Shown here: positions 1-8,608 of the stretch, piece after piece
Layout of the letters: each line of letters begins with the position of its first letter
Numbering within the stretch: the stretch's first letter is position 1
NCBI RefSeq assembly: GCF_005048265.1
Contig: NZ_SUNH01000016.1
Span: 55,027 to 119,026 of the forward strand
Direction: 5' to 3'
Length of the DNA stretch: 64,000 nt
DNA from: Paracoccus hibiscisoli
GTDB lineage: Bacteria > Pseudomonadota > Alphaproteobacteria > Rhodobacterales > Rhodobacteraceae
The notes under the pieces: model-generated
Databases searched by the model: none
What the model was told of the DNA's origin: nothing
What the model saw: the letters and a program-made list of their open reading frames with translations, nothing else
Translations under genes and position numbers: made by a program

Positions 1-15
1 CGGATGGACGGCTGA
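1..15 (+). CDS. tolR: 3' tail of an upstream gene, probably tolR (partial)
   Basis: The first codons of the window read in one frame to a TGA at 13-15, two bases before the tolA ATG. In alphaproteobacteria tolR normally lies directly upstream of tolA, so these last four residues are probably the end of TolR. The identity is inferred from synteny only; four residues cannot prove it. Confidence 0.3.
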   Translation, partial: RMDG

Positions 16-17
16 TC

Positions 18-1940
18 ATGGAGGACCGCGAGGGGCGCACCGGCTATTGGATCTCGGGGGTGGCGCATGGGTCGCTGATCCTGTGGGCCATCCTGGGCGG
101 CGCGCTGTTCCGGCCCCAGCCCGCGCCGATGGTGCGCACGACCCAGGTCTCGACCATCAGCGGGGCCGAGTTCGAGGCGCTGGCCGCCGCCGCGCGCGGG
201 GCCGGTCCCGTGGGCGCGGATGCGACCGCCGTCGCGGCCCTGGCCCCCGTTGACGCGGCGGATGAGACGACCGCGCGCCCCGTCGACGCCGCGCCGCCGC
301 AATCGGCGCAGGCCGAGGCGCTGGCCGAACCGGATGTGTCTGAGGCCGCGCCGGATCTCAGCGATTTCGCCCCCGCCGCTCCGGTGGATGTGGCAACCGA
401 CCTGCCAACCCCGAATGACAATCAGACCGACGCCGCCGAAGCGCTGCCGCAGGTGGCCCCCACGCCGCCCGCCCCGGTCGCCGAGGCGCAGCCGTCCCAA
501 CCCGCAGTGCCGGTGCCCGACGCCGCTGCCCAGCCCGTCGCGCCGCGTTCGGCGTTGGCCCTGGATGCATCGCCGCGCCCGCAGGATCGCCCGGCGGGCC
601 TGGTCGAGGCCTTCGAGCGTCGCGTGGCCGAAGCCGCCGCCGCTGAGGCCGCACAGCGCGCCGCAGCTCAGGCCGCCGCACAGGCGGCAGCCGATGCGCA
701 AGCACAGGCCGAACGCCAGGCCGCCGCCGCCGAGGCCGAGCGCCGCGCCACCGCTGCCGCCGAGGCAGAGCAGCAGGGGGCAGCGGCTGATGCCGCCGCC
801 CGACAGGCCGCCGCCGCTGCGGACGCCGAACGCCAGGCCGCTGCCGAGGCCGAGCGTCGTGCCGAGGCCGAGCGCGCCGCTGAGGCCGAACGTCAGGCTG
901 CGGCGGATGCGGAGCGCCGCGCCGCCGAGGCAGAACGCCGCGCCGCCGCCGAACGGGACGCTGCCGAAGCGGAGCGTCAGGCCGCTGCCGATGCGGCACG
1001 CCAGGCCGAGGCGGAGGCCGCACGCCGCGCCGAGGCCGAACGCGCCGCCGAAGCAGAACGGGCCGCCGAAGCGGAACGGACCGCCGCCGCCGAGCGCGCC
1101 GCCGAGGCAGAGCGTCAGGCCGCGGCGGATGCCGAACGCCGCGCGACCGAGGCCGCCGAGGCCGAGCGTCGTGCCGCAGCCGAACGCGCCGCCGAAGCGG
1201 AGCGCCGCGCGGAGGCGGAGCGTGCGGCTGAGGCCGAACGCCAGGCCGCCGCCGAGGCGGAGCGCCGGGCCGAGGAGGCGCGCCGCGTCGCCGCCGAGCA
1301 GGCCGCCCGCGAGGCCGCCGACCGCCAGGCGCTGGAGGATGCGCTGCGCGATGCGCAGACCGGCGGCGGCGGCCAGGACATCGCCACGGGCAGCGACGCC
1401 CAGGGCGGGCAGACTCAGACGATCGAGGGCGGCAGCGGCGCGTCCGCCGGGCTGGACCCGCTGGCCGCAGCGTTGGCCGGGGCAATGGCCGGAACCGGGG
1501 CCGCAGCCGATCCGGCGAACGACCCTGCCGGACCGCCTGCCGACATGATGCGCCTGACACCCAGCCCGATGCCCGCGACCCCGCTGTCGGACCCCGCGCA
1601 GGGCCTGCCGATGGGCGATCCGCTGACCCTGTCGGAACGCGACGGGCTGCGGTTCGCCATCCAGAACTGCTGGAACGTGGGCGCGCTGTCGGTCGAGGCG
1701 TCGCAGATGACCGTCTCGGTCGGCTTCACCCTGTCGCCGGGCGGGGTGCCCGACCAGAACAGCCTGCGCATCGCGGGGTATCAGGGCGGCAGCGAGGGCG
1801 CGGCCCAGCAGGCCTTTGACGTGGCGCGCCGGGCGATCCTGATGTGCGGCCAGGCGGGGTTCGACCTGCCCGCATCGAAATACGGTCGGTGGCGGGATGT
1901 CGTCGTCGATTTCCGCCCCGACGGGGTTGCGTTCCAATGA
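18..1940 (+). CDS. tolA: TolA, inner-membrane/periplasmic linker of the Tol-Pal system
   Basis: TolA spans the periplasm and couples the TolQR proton channel to TolB-Pal at the outer membrane during constriction. The 640-residue product has one N-terminal membrane segment (about residues 16-33), an Ala/Pro-rich stretch, then a very long Ala/Glu/Arg coiled-coil region (about 200-440) made of degenerate AEAERRAAAERAA-like units. A folded C-terminal domain (about 535-640) carries two cysteines (QNCWNVG and ILMCGQ), as in the TolA domain III family. The ATG lies two bases after the preceding stop, so translation is probably coupled to tolR. tolB, pal and cpoB follow. The repeat region makes exact length prone to variation. 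Identity rests on architecture plus synteny. Confidence 0.9.
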   Translation: MEDREGRTGYWISGVAHGSLILWAILGGALFRPQPAPMVRTTQVSTISGAEFEALAAAARGAGPVGADATAVAALAPVDAADETTARPVDAAPPQSAQAEALAEPDVSEAAPDLSDFAPAAPVDVATDLPTPNDNQTDAAEALPQVAPTPPAPVAEAQPSQPAVPVPDAAAQPVAPRSALALDASPRPQDRPAGLVEAFERRVAEAAAAEAAQRAAAQAAAQAAADAQAQAERQAAAAEAERRATAAAEAEQQGAAADAAARQAAAAADAERQAAAEAERRAEAERAAEAERQAAADAERRAAEAERRAAAERDAAEAERQAAADAARQAEAEAARRAEAERAAEAERAAEAERTAAAERAAEAERQAAADAERRATEAAEAERRAAAERAAEAERRAEAERAAEAERQAAAEAERRAEEARRVAAEQAAREAADRQALEDALRDAQTGGGGQDIATGSDAQGGQTQTIEGGSGASAGLDPLAAALAGAMAGTGAAADPANDPAGPPADMMRLTPSPMPATPLSDPAQGLPMGDPLTLSERDGLRFAIQNCWNVGALSVEASQMTVSVGFTLSPGGVPDQNSLRIAGYQGGSEGAAQQAFDVARRAILMCGQAGFDLPASKYGRWRDVVVDFRPDGVAFQ

Positions 1941-1942
1941 CC

Positions 1943-1977
1943 GGAAGGTGGCCCGGCCGCGCGTCGGGCCACCTTCC
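1943..1977 (+). terminator. Perfect 13-bp hairpin between tolA and tolB
   Basis: GGAAGGTGGCCCG at 1943-1955 pairs perfectly with CGGGCCACCTTCC at 1965-1977 around a 9-base loop, three bases after the tolA stop. There is no T run, so it may be an attenuator or an mRNA-stability element rather than a full terminator. Confidence 0.55.
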
Positions 1978-2009
1978 GCTTGTCACTGACAAAAGGTAAT
2001 GTTGACGTC

Positions 2010-3341
2010 ATGTTCCGCAGAATGATCCTTGCTCCCGCCGCCGTTCTGGCTGTCGCCCTGTCGGCGGCCCTGCTGCCGTCGGGGCCGCTGATGGCGCAGG
2101 ACGCGCCCCTGCGCATCGAGATCACCGATGGCGTGATCGAGCCGATGTCCATCGCCATCCCCGCCTTTCACGGCGATGCCGAGATCGCGGCCCGCGTGCG
2201 CCAGGTCGTGGCGGACGACCTGACCGGCACGGGCCTGTTCCGTGAGATCCCGGCTGAGGCGCATCCCGCCCGCGCCGCCAGCTTTGCCGAGGCCGTCAGC
2301 TATGACGACTGGCGGGCGGTGAACGCGCAGGGCCTGGTCTCGGCCGAGGTGCGCCAGATGGGCGAGAATATCAGCGTCCGGTTCCGGCTGTTCGACGTCA
2401 TCTCGGGGCAGCCGCAGGGCGACGGGATGCAGTTCGACGCCCGCGCCAGCGACTGGCGCCGCGCGGCGCACAAGATCGCCGACCAGATCTATGCCCGCCT
2501 GACCGGCGAGCAGCCCTATTTCGACAGCCGCGTGGCCTTCGTGCAGGAAACCGGCCCCAAGAACGCCCGCATCAAGCGGATCGGCGTCATGGATTACGAC
2601 GGCGCGAACATCCTGTGGATGACCGACAGCTCGTCCCTGGTGCTGGCGCCGAAATTCTCGCGCGACGGGCGGCGGCTGCTGTTCACCAGCTATGACAGCG
2701 GCTTTCCCCAGATCCAGATCATGGACGTGGCCACCGTCAGCGCCCGGCCCCTGACCACGGAACAGAATGCGATGGCCTTTGCGCCGACCTTCAGCCCGGA
2801 CGGGCGGTGGGTCGCCTATTCGCGCGAACAGGGCGGCAATACCGACATCTGGCTGATGGACGTGTCGACCGGGGCTCAGCGCGCGCTGACCAATTCGCCG
2901 GCCATCGACACCTCGCCCGGCTTCAGCCCGGACGGCCAGCGCATCGTCTTCGAGAGCGACCGATCCGGCACCCCGCAGCTGTACATCATGGGCCTGAACG
3001 GCGGAGAGCCCACCCGCATCAGCTTTGGCGAGGGGCGCTATGGCACCCCCGCCTGGTCGCCCAAGGGCGATCTGATCGCCTTCACCAAGCAGATCGGCGA
3101 CCGGTTCCACATCGGCACCATGCGCACCGACGGATCGTCCGAGCGCATGCTGACCGAAAGCTTCTTGGACGAAGGCCCGACCTGGGCGCCCAATGGCCGC
3201 GTGGTGATGTTCACGCGCGCCACCCCCGGCGGAAACGGATTGCCGCGGCTGCATTCGGTGGACATCACCGGGCGCAACATGCGACCGATGAATCTTGACT
3301 TTGCCGCCTCGGATCCGTCCTGGGGACCCCTGATGCCATGA
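2010..3341 (+). CDS. tolB: TolB, periplasmic beta-propeller of the Tol-Pal system
   Basis: TolB is a periplasmic protein that binds Pal and the TolA C-terminus. The chosen ATG at 2010 gives a clean signal peptide (MFRRMILAPAAVLAVALSAA, with cleavage likely after MAQ near residue 31); the in-frame TTG at 1980 would put a polar extension in front of it. An N-terminal domain (about 35-165) is followed by five propeller repeats with the PD40 signature: FSRDGRRLLFTS, FSPDGRWVAYSR, FSPDGQRIVFES, WSPKGDLIAFTK and WAPNGRVVMFTR. Length (443 residues) is normal for TolB. pal begins seven bases after the stop, so the two are surely co-transcribed. Confidence 0.95.
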   Translation: MFRRMILAPAAVLAVALSAALLPSGPLMAQDAPLRIEITDGVIEPMSIAIPAFHGDAEIAARVRQVVADDLTGTGLFREIPAEAHPARAASFAEAVSYDDWRAVNAQGLVSAEVRQMGENISVRFRLFDVISGQPQGDGMQFDARASDWRRAAHKIADQIYARLTGEQPYFDSRVAFVQETGPKNARIKRIGVMDYDGANILWMTDSSSLVLAPKFSRDGRRLLFTSYDSGFPQIQIMDVATVSARPLTTEQNAMAFAPTFSPDGRWVAYSREQGGNTDIWLMDVSTGAQRALTNSPAIDTSPGFSPDGQRIVFESDRSGTPQLYIMGLNGGEPTRISFGEGRYGTPAWSPKGDLIAFTKQIGDRFHIGTMRTDGSSERMLTESFLDEGPTWAPNGRVVMFTRATPGGNGLPRLHSVDITGRNMRPMNLDFAASDPSWGPLMP

Positions 3342-3348
3342 GGATGAC

Positions 3349-3945
3349 ATGATGAACGCCGCGACCAAGCCTGTCCTGCTGGCCGCCCTTCTGGGGCTGG
3401 CCGCCTGTGCCCAGCCCGCGCCGCCCGTGGCGCCGCCGGTGGTCGACCCCTATGCCAGCACGGGCGGAGGCGCGGTGTTCCAGGGCGATCTGGCCGGCGG
3501 CGTTCTGGGGGCCGAGGCCACGGCCCAGTATTTCCGCGGCACCATCGGCGACACGGTGCTGTTCCCGGCCGACCAGACCACCCTCACCCCCGAGGCGCGG
3601 GTGATCCTGGCCCGCCAGGCCGCCTGGCTGTCGCGTCATGCGGGCTTTACCGCCGTGGTCCAGGGCCATGCCGAAGAAACCGGCACCCGCGAATACAACC
3701 TGGCCCTGGGCGCGCGCCGCGCCAGTGCGGTGCAGGAATATCTGGTGGCGCAGGGCGTCGCCCCCGGCCGCATCCGCACCCTGTCCTTTGGCAAGGAGCG
3801 TCCCGCCGCGACCTGTTCCGACGAGGGCTGCTATGCCCAGAACCGCCGTGCCGTCACCGTGGTGACCGAGGCCGCGCCCGCACCGGTCGCAGCCATCGCG
3901 GCGGCCCCTGCCGCGGTCGGGGGCGTCACCGGGGCAGGCCTGTGA
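3349..3945 (+). CDS. pal: Pal, peptidoglycan-associated outer-membrane lipoprotein
   Basis: Pal anchors the outer membrane to peptidoglycan. The 198-residue product starts with a lipoprotein signal ending in the lipobox LAAC (Cys about residue 21), a short Pro/Ala linker, and a C-terminal OmpA-like peptidoglycan-binding domain (about 60-175). That domain contains the expected QGHAEETGTREYNLALGARR core and the Arg-rich helix NRRAV. Two adjacent ATGs (3349 and 3352) are possible starts. A Cys pair (CSDEGC, about 162-167) lies in the domain. The stop overlaps the start of cpoB. Confidence 0.94.
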   Translation: MMNAATKPVLLAALLGLAACAQPAPPVAPPVVDPYASTGGGAVFQGDLAGGVLGAEATAQYFRGTIGDTVLFPADQTTLTPEARVILARQAAWLSRHAGFTAVVQGHAEETGTREYNLALGARRASAVQEYLVAQGVAPGRIRTLSFGKERPAATCSDEGCYAQNRRAVTVVTEAAPAPVAAIAAAPAAVGGVTGAGL

Positions 3946-4847
3946 TGCGGCTGGCCTCTGCGCTGATCCTGGCGCTGTCGCTGGCCGCACCCGCGCAGGC
4001 CGCGCCCGACTCGGCCACGCTGGCCGACATGCGCGCCCAGGTGTCCCAGCTGCGCAGCCAGCTGCAGGGCCTGCGGGCCGAGCTGGTGGCCTCAGGGGCG
4101 GCGGGGTTCCAAGCGGCGGGCGGGTCCAGCGCCATCGACCGCATGAACGCGATGGAGGCGCAGCTGATGCGCCTGACCAACCAGGCCGAACAGCTGCAGA
4201 ACCGCGTCAACCGCATCGCCGATGACAGCGAGCGTCGCCTGGCCGATCTGGAGTTCCGCCTGTGCGAGGCCGAGCCGGGCTGCGATCTGTCGGCGCTGAC
4301 CGTGCCACGGCCCCCCTCGGGCGTCAGCCCGCAGCTGGCACCCTCGGCCCCGGCGGCCAGCGGGGGCGGGCAGCCGGCCTCGACCCAGGCCGAGCAGACC
4401 GATTTCGACGCCGCCCGCGCGGTGATGGCGGCGGGGGACCATGCCCGCGCGGCCCAGCTGTTCGCCGATGTGGCCGAGACCCATGCCGGTGGTCCCTTGA
4501 CCGCCGAGGCGCTGTTCCTGCGCGGACAGGCGCTGGATCTGTCGGGCGACCCGCGCGCCGCCGCCGCCGCCTGGCTGGAGGGCTTCGCCGCCGACCCGGA
4601 CGGCGCGCGGGCCGGTGAGAGCCTGCTGGGCATCGCCCGCGTGATCGAGGGGCAGGGCGACGCGACCGCCGCCTGTCTGTATCTGGCCGAGGTTCCGGCC
4701 CGGTTTCCCGGCAGCCCGCAGGCCGTCGAGGCCGAGGCTCACGTGACCCGGCTTGGCTGCGGCGTCACCGACCTGGGCGTGCTGGACCCGCTGCTGGACC
4801 CCAACATGGACCCCGAGGCCGCCGCCGATCTGGCCGAACACCAGTGA
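3945..4847 (+). CDS. cpoB: CpoB/YbgF, Tol-Pal associated division coordinator
   Basis: In E. coli CpoB coordinates outer-membrane constriction with septal peptidoglycan synthesis. The product (300 residues from the ATG at 3945; a GTG at 3942 is also in frame) has a signal peptide ending in AQAA, an N-terminal coiled coil (about 22-100), a low-complexity Pro/Ala linker, and a C-terminal TPR-like domain. The TPR part has the repeats DFDAARAVMAAGDHARAAQL and GGPLTAEALFLRGQALDLSG, typical of YbgF. The ATG overlaps the pal stop, and its own stop overlaps the tilS start. Confidence 0.88.
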   Translation: MRLASALILALSLAAPAQAAPDSATLADMRAQVSQLRSQLQGLRAELVASGAAGFQAAGGSSAIDRMNAMEAQLMRLTNQAEQLQNRVNRIADDSERRLADLEFRLCEAEPGCDLSALTVPRPPSGVSPQLAPSAPAASGGGQPASTQAEQTDFDAARAVMAAGDHARAAQLFADVAETHAGGPLTAEALFLRGQALDLSGDPRAAAAAWLEGFAADPDGARAGESLLGIARVIEGQGDATAACLYLAEVPARFPGSPQAVEAEAHVTRLGCGVTDLGVLDPLLDPNMDPEAAADLAEHQ

Positions 4848-6070
4848 GCCGCGATGTCGCCGCCCTGATCCGGTCGGCCCTGGACCGTCTGGCGGGTGAT
4901 CTGCCGGCCCTGGGGCTGGCGGTGTCGGGGGGCGGCGATTCGGTGGCGCTGATGCAGGTGGCCGCCGAATGGGCACAGGGCCGCCGCGTGATGGTCGCCA
5001 CCGTCGATCACGGCCTGCGCGAGGGCAGCGACGCCGAGGCCGAGGATGTGGCCCGCGCCGCCCGCGCCCTGGGCCTGCCGCATGCGATCCTGCTGTGGCG
5101 GCGCGACACGCAGGCGGGCAACCTGATGGCGCAGGCCCGCGATGCGCGGCTGCGGTTGCTGTCGGGCTGGGCGCAGCGCAACGATCTGCCTGCCGTTGCC
5201 CTGGGCCATACCGCCGACGACCTGGCCGAGACGCTGCTGATGCGGCTTGCGCGCGGGTCGGGCGTCGACGGGCTGTCGGCGATGGCGGATTGGCGCGATG
5301 CCTTTGACATGCGCTGGCTGCGCCCGATGCTGGGCGCCGGCCGGGCCGAGTTGCGCGACTGGTTGCGCGCGCGGGATGTGGGCTGGATCGACGATCCGAC
5401 CAATGACAATGCCGATTACGACCGGGTGCGCGCGCGCCAGGCGATCGCCGCCCTGGGGCTGGACGTGTCGGGCCTGGCCCGCTCTGCCGCCCATATCGCC
5501 GAGGCGCGCGATGCCCTGGCCGAATACGCGGCGCTGGTCAGCAAGGAGACCGAGTTCGACCGCGGCAGCCTGATCCTGCCGCGTGGCCCTCTGCGCGACG
5601 CCCCGCCAGAGATCCGCCGCCGCATCCTGGTGGCCGCCTGCCGGTGGGTGACGGGTGCCGACTATCCCCCGCGCCGCGCCACGCTGATCCACGCGCTGGA
5701 GGCGGTGCTGGCGCAGGGCCGGGTGACGCTGGACGGGGCGATGATCTCTCCGACCGGCAGCGGGCTGCGCGTCACGCGCGAGGCCGCGGCGGCACTGCGT
5801 GCGCCTGCGGTCGCGGACGGCCCCTGGGACCGGCGCTGGCGGGTCGCGGGTCTGGCACCGGGCCAGCGGCTTTCGGCGCTTGGGGCGGAGGCGCTGTCGC
5901 GCCTGCCCTGGCGCGATTCGGGGCTGCTGCGGGACGAGGCTGCGGCCAGCCCCGCGATCTGGCAGGACGGGGCGCTGATCGCCGCGCCGCTGCTGCGCGA
6001 CCATCCCGGGATCGCGCTGCGACCCCTGCGGGGCGCGGCAGATTTCCGCAGGCTGGTGAAGGCGCATTGA
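4844..6070 (+). CDS. tilS: tRNA(Ile)-lysidine synthase TilS
   Basis: TilS converts C34 of the CAU-anticodon tRNA(Ile) to lysidine using ATP and lysine, so that it reads AUA. The PP-loop signature SGGGDS is at residues 28-33, followed by a Rossmann-like N-terminal domain with DHGLREGSDAEAEDV and GHTADDLAETLLMRLARGSG, both typical of the family. The 408-residue length fits the two-domain form. The GTG at 4844 overlaps the cpoB stop, so translation is coupled. tilS-ftsH adjacency is common in proteobacteria. Confidence 0.93.
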   Translation: MSRDVAALIRSALDRLAGDLPALGLAVSGGGDSVALMQVAAEWAQGRRVMVATVDHGLREGSDAEAEDVARAARALGLPHAILLWRRDTQAGNLMAQARDARLRLLSGWAQRNDLPAVALGHTADDLAETLLMRLARGSGVDGLSAMADWRDAFDMRWLRPMLGAGRAELRDWLRARDVGWIDDPTNDNADYDRVRARQAIAALGLDVSGLARSAAHIAEARDALAEYAALVSKETEFDRGSLILPRGPLRDAPPEIRRRILVAACRWVTGADYPPRRATLIHALEAVLAQGRVTLDGAMISPTGSGLRVTREAAAALRAPAVADGPWDRRWRVAGLAPGQRLSALGAEALSRLPWRDSGLLRDEAAASPAIWQDGALIAAPLLRDHPGIALRPLRGAADFRRLVKAH

Positions 6071-6127
6071 ACCTGACGCGATAATCCCTATTTTCACATC
6101 AAACCGCATTCCGCCGGAGGACCCGAA

Positions 6128-8017
6128 TTGGGCAACGCACGCAACTTCGCCTTCTGGGTGGTTCTGTTCCTGATGATCCTTGCCCTGTTCAACCTGTTCA
6201 GCGACGGGTCGGGGTCGATGAACCGCAACCAGATCAGCTATTCCGAATTCATTCAGCGCGTGCAGAACAACCAGGTCAGCGCCGTCACCATCGACGGCGA
6301 GGACGTGGCCATCACCGGCGCCAATGGCGAACAGTTCGCGACCGTGCGCCCGATGGGCGAGGATATCAGCGACCGCCTGATCCAGCAGGGCGTCGATGTC
6401 CGCGTGGTCAAGCAGCAGAGCAGCGGGCTGATGTCCATGCTGGGCGTCTGGCTGCCGTTCATCCTGCTGATCGGGGTGTGGATCTTTTTCATGAACCGCA
6501 TGCAGGGCGGCGGAAAGGGCGGCGCGATGGGCTTTGGCAAGTCCAAGGCCAAGCTGCTGACCGAAAAGCACGGCCGCGTGACCTTTGACGATGTCGCGGG
6601 CATCGACGAGGCCAAGGAGGAGCTGGAAGAGATCGTCGAATTCCTGCGCAACCCGCAGAAGTTCAGCCGTCTTGGTGGCAAGATCCCCAAGGGCGCGCTG
6701 CTTGTCGGCCCTCCGGGTACCGGTAAGACCCTTCTGGCGCGCGCCATCGCGGGCGAGGCGGGCGTGCCGTTCTTCACCATCTCGGGGTCGGACTTTGTCG
6801 AGATGTTCGTGGGCGTCGGCGCCAGCCGCGTGCGCGACATGTTCGAGCAGGCCAAGAAATCGGCCCCCTGCATCCTGTTCATCGACGAGATCGATGCTGT
6901 GGGCCGTGCCCGTGGCGTGGGCATCGGCGGTGGCAACGATGAGCGTGAGCAGACCCTGAACCAGCTGCTGGTCGAGATGGACGGCTTTGAGGCGAACGAA
7001 GGCATCATCATTATCGCCGCCACCAACCGCAAGGACGTGCTGGACCCCGCGCTGCTGCGCCCGGGGCGCTTTGACCGCACGATCCACGTGCCGAACCCCG
7101 ACATCAAGGGCCGCGAGCGCATCCTGTCGGTCCATGCCCGCAAGGTGCCGGTCGGTCCCGATGTCGACCTGCGTCTGATCGCGCGCGGCACGCCCGGCTT
7201 TTCGGGCGCCGACCTGATGAACCTGGTGAACGAGGCCGCCCTGGGCGCCGCCCGGATCGGTCGCCGCTTTGTCAGCATGGCCGATTTCGAGAATGCCAAG
7301 GACAAGGTCATGCTGGGCGTCGAGCGTCGCAGTCTGGTCCTGACGCCCGAGCAGAAGGAAAAGACCGCGTATCATGAGGCCGGTCACGCCGTCGTGGGTC
7401 TGTCGCTGCCGAAATGCGATCCGGTCTACAAGGCCACGATCATTCCGCGCGGCGGTGCCCTGGGCATGGTCGTCAGCCTGCCCGAGATGGACCGCCTGAA
7501 CATGCACAAGGACGAGGCCAAGCAGCGCATCACCATGACCATGGCCGGCAAGGCTGCCGAGATCATCAAGTATGGTGAGGAGGGCGTGTCGAACGGCCCT
7601 GCGGGCGACATCCAGCAGGCCAGCGCCTTGGCCCGTGCGATGGTCATGCGGTGGGGCATGTCGGACAAGGTCGGCGCGGTGGACTATTCCGAGGCGCATG
7701 AGGGCTATAACGGCAGCACCGGCGGGTTCTCGGTCTCGGCCGCGACCAAGGAGCTGATCGAGCAGGAGGTCCGCGAGCTGATCGAGGCCGGCTATCAGGA
7801 GGCGCGTGCCATCCTGCTTGAGAAGGAGGTCGAATTTGAGCGGATGGCCAAGGGCCTGCTGGAGTACGAGACCCTGACCGGCGCCGAGATCGCCCGCATC
7901 CTGCGCGGTGACTCGATCGGCGGGGATGACGACGACACCCCGGCCAGCGTGATCCCCTCGGTGACCGCGATCCCGCGGACGAAGCCCGCCCCGGGCGGCG
8001 ACCCGGCCCCGGCCTGA
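6128..8017 (+). CDS. ftsH: ATP-dependent zinc metalloprotease FtsH
   Basis: FtsH is a membrane-anchored AAA+ protease that degrades short-lived and misfolded membrane proteins. Two N-terminal membrane segments (about 7-24 and 104-123) flank a periplasmic domain. The AAA module shows Walker A GPPGTGKT (about 195-202), Walker B ILFIDEID and the second region of homology ([19 protein letters not shown]). The zinc site HEAGH is at about 415-419. The start is a TTG at 6128, supported by GGAGG at 6116-6120 and by the family N-terminus MGNARN. A rare start codon in front of an essential protease may hold down its synthesis. Confidence 0.96.
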   Translation: MGNARNFAFWVVLFLMILALFNLFSDGSGSMNRNQISYSEFIQRVQNNQVSAVTIDGEDVAITGANGEQFATVRPMGEDISDRLIQQGVDVRVVKQQSSGLMSMLGVWLPFILLIGVWIFFMNRMQGGGKGGAMGFGKSKAKLLTEKHGRVTFDDVAGIDEAKEELEEIVEFLRNPQKFSRLGGKIPKGALLVGPPGTGKTLLARAIAGEAGVPFFTISGSDFVEMFVGVGASRVRDMFEQAKKSAPCILFIDEIDAVGRARGVGIGGGNDEREQTLNQLLVEMDGFEANEGIIIIAATNRKDVLDPALLRPGRFDRTIHVPNPDIKGRERILSVHARKVPVGPDVDLRLIARGTPGFSGADLMNLVNEAALGAARIGRRFVSMADFENAKDKVMLGVERRSLVLTPEQKEKTAYHEAGHAVVGLSLPKCDPVYKATIIPRGGALGMVVSLPEMDRLNMHKDEAKQRITMTMAGKAAEIIKYGEEGVSNGPAGDIQQASALARAMVMRWGMSDKVGAVDYSEAHEGYNGSTGGFSVSAATKELIEQEVRELIEAGYQEARAILLEKEVEFERMAKGLLEYETLTGAEIARILRGDSIGGDDDDTPASVIPSVTAIPRTKPAPGGDPAPA

Positions 8018-8023
8018 GACGAC

Positions 8024-8057
8024 AGAACCCCGGTCCGATGGACCGGGGTTCTTTCTT
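8024..8057 (+). terminator. Rho-independent terminator of the tol-ftsH run
   Basis: AGAACCCCGGTCC at 8024-8036 pairs perfectly with 8040-8052 around a 3-base loop and is followed by TTCTT. This is a 13-bp GC-rich stem just after the ftsH stop. Confidence 0.85.
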
Positions 8058-8079
8058 GGTTCAAGCCAGCGTCCCTGGT

Positions 8080-8515
8080 TCAGGCCAGCGTCGGGGTGAT
8101 GTCCAGCGTGCCGCCGGTGGCATGCGAATAGGGGCAGACCTTGTGGCCACCGTCGATCAGGTCCTGCGCCACGTCACGCTCCAGGCCCGGCAGGCTGACC
8201 ACGATCTGGACGGCAAGGCCAAATCCGGTATCCTCGCGCGGGCCGATGCCGACCGTCACCTCGACCGAGGCATCGTCCGGCACGGCGACCTTGCGCGACG
8301 CGGCATAGTGGCGCATCGCCCCCATGAAGCAGGCCGCATAGCCGAGCGCGAACAGCTTTTCGGGGTTCAGCCCCTCTCCGCCGGGTCCGCCCCAGCTCCT
8401 TGGGCACGTCCAGGTCGAACGCCTGGCTGCCGTCATTCAGAGCGGTGTGGCCGTTGCGCCCACCCCCCGTCGCGGTTGCGGCGGTGTGATACAGGACCTT
8501 GGTGATCGTCGGTAT
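8080..8515 (-). pseudogene. ohr: Organic hydroperoxide resistance protein Ohr, frameshifted
   Basis: Ohr is a thiol peroxidase that reduces organic hydroperoxides with two cysteines. Both survive here, in YAACFMGAM and KVCPYSHATG. Two overlapping minus-strand frames together encode the whole family: one gives TITKVLYHTAATATGG to VPKELG, and the other continues with GGPGGEGLNPEKLFALGYA to the stop at 8080. The shift lies in the GGGG run around 8394-8397; removing one G restores KELGGPGGEG. No ATG, GTG or TTG lies at the expected start behind the AAAGGA sequence. ATA (8513-8515) or ATC (8504-8506) occupies that place, and the only in-frame ATG (8555-8557) would overlap the operator-like palindromes. 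It is either a real lesion or a base-call error in a homopolymer. The intact ohrR is divergent. Confidence 0.8.
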
Positions 8516-8530
8516 TTCCTTTAACGGTAA

Positions 8531-8548
8531 TATATCGTGCGCGATATA
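8531..8548. promoter_or_regulatory. Operator-like inverted repeat between ohr and ohrR
   Basis: TATATCG (8531-8537) and CGATATA (8542-8548) form a perfect 7-bp inverted repeat with a 4-base centre in the divergent intergenic region. It is AT-rich against a GC-rich background, and is a candidate promoter-overlapping operator for the MarR-type regulator. Confidence 0.5.
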
Positions 8549-8558
8549 AGTAACCATG

Positions 8559-8570
8559 TTGCAATTGCAA
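8559..8570. promoter_or_regulatory. TTGCAATTGCAA palindrome, candidate OhrR box
   Basis: A perfect 12-bp palindrome ten bases from the first repeat. OhrR-type regulators of proteobacteria typically bind AATTG/CAATT-rich palindromes, so this is the better of the two candidates for the OhrR site. Binding is inferred. Confidence 0.5.
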
Positions 8571-8608
8571 CTGTTGCGATCTGCGTCATGTGCAATTACA
8601 TCGTGGAT

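Noticed and set aside
18..1940. tolA repeats as a separate DNA repeat element
   Set aside because: They are in-frame coding repeats of the coiled coil, explained by the protein.
4739..7699. Very long minus-strand frame (986 codons) opposite cpoB, tilS and ftsH
   Set aside because: It is antisense to three well-identified genes, is rich in His/Arg/Gln/Gly as expected from GC-rich shadow reading, and has no family motifs.
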